IMG/VR virus record: IMGVR_UViG_3300030109_002855
Coordinates: 29,241 to 71,554 of that record
Direction: 5' to 3' (one strand)
DNA: 42,314 bases
Source of the DNA: a virus
The notes under the pieces are model-generated. The model was not told the origin of the DNA. It did not search any database and saw only the letters and a list, made by a program, of their open reading frames with translations. How positions within the stretch are numbered: position 1 is the stretch's first letter; the number at the start of each line of letters is the position of its first letter. A program made the translations under genes and the position numbers. Below are positions 41,101 through 42,314 of this stretch, in pieces.

Positions 41101-42314
41101 CCCTTAGCCCCCTTGCCTTCTAGTAAAAGTCCATAGTTTTTGATAGGTGAATCAATGGAACTATGAGAAACATGATTATATCTTAGATAAGAATCAGGAA
41201 ATAAATCACCTGCTGCAAACAGTTCGTATGTTCTAGCCCTGTAATCTTTTTGGATAAATAACTCTGCTTTATCTTCCAAACTATTACCTTCATTAAATGT
41301 ACTCGCTACGAGAAATCTAGTACCACTACTAAGAGCATTCATTTCCCAATAATTACTTGTTGCTGCGTTATCTTGACCATCAGTAGTCATGACATTTGCT
41401 GTTCTAACTGTGTTAGTTGTGCCTGTTTCTGTAAAGTTTTGTATTAAATTATTATTGGTTGTAATCGCTGTATCTTTATCTGCTCCTTCATTTGTAATAT
41501 TGTGGGCTAAAGTGTATCCACTTATTTTACTGGGGGTTTTCCCATTTAAATAAATACTACTAGAATCATTATAATAAATAGTACCCGATTCAAATGTCTG
41601 TAAATCTACATATCTAAAAATATCTTTAGAGGTATAAAAATTATTAAAAGTATCATTTAATCTATGTAGATATCCACCTCTAGGTAGATTAGGATTTAAC
41701 AAATACATACTCGCAGCCTTTGTGTGAGTTGTATTAATTCTAGTATCAGAAGTATTTACATCAATTAACCCTAAAGTTATAGGAAATTTGGAACTTACTT
41801 CAATTATAGATTTATTAGTTTCAGATTCTATAACATCAACTACTGATAAATAATTAGAAGATTGTATTGATTTTGTAACTGTTTGTACATAATCATCTTG
41901 TTCATTTGCTAACTTGAACATAAAACTAGAATCAAAATCACTTACTGATTTTATTGAGTTAATATCATATCCTAACTCAGAATTATTATCTACATTAGAA
42001 GTAAGATTTAGATTTGTAGTTGCTAGTGCATTGTCAAATGAAACTGCTTTTTCAAAAGTGATTCCTAGTTCACTAGCACCTAATAAATCAGTAGGATGTT
42101 TCGACATTAAGGTATTAGCACTCATGGCCTTATTTAGAGAAATAAAATTACTTTCACTAAATGGATTATAATAGTAATATGTAGTTCCATTTGTTATGCC
42201 GATATATGCTTTATCTAGTAATGTTATAGTACTAGTGCCTGATGAGTGAGTTATACTACTAACCTCACCAATCAAATTTTTATTTGTATCAAATAATAAA
42301 GTATATTTTGGTAA
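38124..42314 (-). CDS. Large tail hub/fibre-type structural protein (5' end outside window)
   Basis: The frame stays open to the right edge, so at least 1396 aa are present and the start lies beyond 42314; the first in-window Met-like codon (TTG 42275) is not the real start. The N-terminal thousand residues are Asn/Ser/Thr-rich beta sheet without a known domain. The last about 350 residues resemble baseplate hub/gpD-like tail proteins: TFISNAKFDSIDSFTALNYL, DYTIKNNKLILKN, KNKVIVVGDGVK, then a DASIKTPDEAKIKAEQLLYR helix, and AGDILVLDYPNQNIPKDDYI. This gives a tail identity to the minus-strand operon. Confidence 0.75.
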   Translation of the reverse strand, partial: LPKYTLLFDTNKNLIGEVSSITHSSGTSTITLLDKAYIGITNGTTYYYYNPFSESNFISLNKAMSANTLMSKHPTDLLGASELGITFEKAVSFDNALATTNLNLTSNVDNNSELGYDINSIKSVSDFDSSFMFKLANEQDDYVQTVTKSIQSSNYLSVVDVIESETNKSIIEVSSKFPITLGLIDVNTSDTRINTTHTKAASMYLLNPNLPRGGYLHRLNDTFNNFYTSKDIFRYVDLQTFESGTIYYNDSSSIYLNGKTPSKISGYTLAHNITNEGADKDTAITTNNNLIQNFTETGTTNTVRTANVMTTDGQDNAATSNYWEMNALSSGTRFLVASTFNEGNSLEDKAELFIQKDYRARTYELFAAGDLFPDSYLRYNHVSHSSIDSPIKNYGLLLEGKGAKGSQREHTNYVGKTTSDEMQDKDYDMTIINDSNATNTKELRRWGVIRLIESTFDWHFNPIDSDALKSRNEIPRVPITQIERFTNKVDGVTWSNVNEPAYALKFSSDDYLYSIGDTDLFGSINSGINFTLAYIASPNLALTYLGDRYFSYNYLKNGTAVGFEPHNAFLPLFSSITDSINDLDLTESALHYGVKSTTPSAAVNGGVSGGSLYHISSVLSAMASPLFDNTNAIVTQHYYADFPSTTIYDNCIAVFKDIKNITTKDEANSYDYDSSSKLTIDNDYNDTNVNFTSGDTDGNKQTQHSKNLLVRGKNTGIDYAGTRHLPTTFLGMKTENYPMIRGTENINTNNTAQANTVHSEQSTGDEYGKMFSAQMLIKPQFNIVSSDYSSSPSVITRTMNSSSTHHWLHYMVDLTGQYIVGPNITTTGTPSYIGKIISHTKQVTTVNSKVEWVHTITFDKDLSAAGTYRLMRISETTFDETPDFFEINVMDDSGLQHDKVFADFKTGGVEGVKSTDSEGVYSMHMLLEIDTANTYLERRLFANMGMFTDGEEIDCFISDGINEQRKSLSVTKSNSALKFEYDGKISANGCVSFGKVINLTVPKKLNIIPKNAFLGNTVRLGNKVNNVIEEISRESGMSTDIQQSLTEHTDVIVKSNYSSGNEVTLENSPIDISVNDVIYNQDGYLIGRVTARNTTSGSFSVTFGNGIIFTPSPYDELTKRNKKTFISNAKFDSIDSFTALNYLATLKDLDYTIKNNKLILKNASDNYSVRKYHMSYKKNNNLINISSNKSLFDKKNKVIVVGDGVKSELEIPTKGQTKVLRYVDASIKTPDEAKIKAEQLLYRHNNEVRKIKLTIQKQGLELLEAGDILVLDYPNQNIPKDDYIVFDIENVLSGTTEITVGTFNKTIAERLSEISLEQKNTNLNLLNINSIETTVGKFLTDEMNIDNNLIKYEIKTTSAGTPATMGFGLVLGFGTDMGFGETSTTVIKSYESKKDV

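Noticed and set aside
42240-42275. TTG 42275 as the start of the large tail gene
   Set aside because: The frame continues open to the right edge (13 more codons), so the gene is cut by the window.
1-42314. tRNA genes or terminal inverted repeats
   Set aside because: No cloverleaf-like segment was noticed in the few gaps, and the two window ends both lie inside coding frames and do not look like genome ends.

Overview
The window is best read as part of the genome of a tailed dsDNA virus of an archaeon. The closest known lifestyle is that of the magroviruses, tailed viruses of uncultured Marine Group II Euryarchaeota. The information-processing genes are archaeal/eukaryotic in type: TFB, PCNA, RFC small subunit, family B polymerase, a PriS/PriL-type primase, an ATP-dependent ligase, an XPF/ERCC4 nuclease, a PC4-like protein and two histone-fold proteins. 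No bacterial replication gene was seen. The sequence is AT-rich and densely packed. Start codons commonly follow GGAG/GGTG boxes and overlap the preceding stop (ATGA, TGATG). The host assignment is an inference from gene content.

Positions 1-27754 are all on the + strand and form a nearly gapless early/replication block. In order it holds: a treble-clef protein and small accessory genes; a ubiquitin-like (Ubl) protein candidate (1597-1806); a B12-dependent ribonucleotide reductase; TFB; an E1/ThiF-like adenylyltransferase (6805-7380) and a JAMM/MPN+ protease (8266-8823), with small genes between them; a lipoprotein; a PC4-like protein and a histone fold; DNA ligase; a second histone fold; a degenerate clamp-loader-like protein ending in a PIP-like motif; RFC small subunit; an SSB-like protein; a Sak4/RecA-like ATPase; PCNA; family B polymerase split into two genes with three mini-genes between them; a Cas4/RecB-like nuclease; a fused primase; an XPF-type nuclease; a P-loop helicase candidate; a DnaQ-like exonuclease; and small membrane and zinc proteins.

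Positions 27755-28021 form a convergent junction with two nine-T runs ending the + strand block and a small minus-strand membrane-protein ORF. From there to the right edge all genes are on the minus strand and form a tail module. Read in transcription order these are: a tail hub/fibre-like protein of at least 1396 aa, cut by the window edge; a 113-aa virion protein; a 2754-aa fibre ending in 19 NxAIG-type repeats; a 192-aa virion protein; a Rossmann methyltransferase-like protein; and a 101-aa protein.

The most interesting reading is that the virus carries its own minimal ubiquitin-like system. The Ubl candidate ends in GGG plus two extra residues, and the virus also has an E1 with an apparent catalytic Cys and a JAMM protease with a complete metal motif. 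No E2 was recognised. Other points are the two histone folds, the polymerase split exactly before motif C, and at least eight small CxxC proteins.
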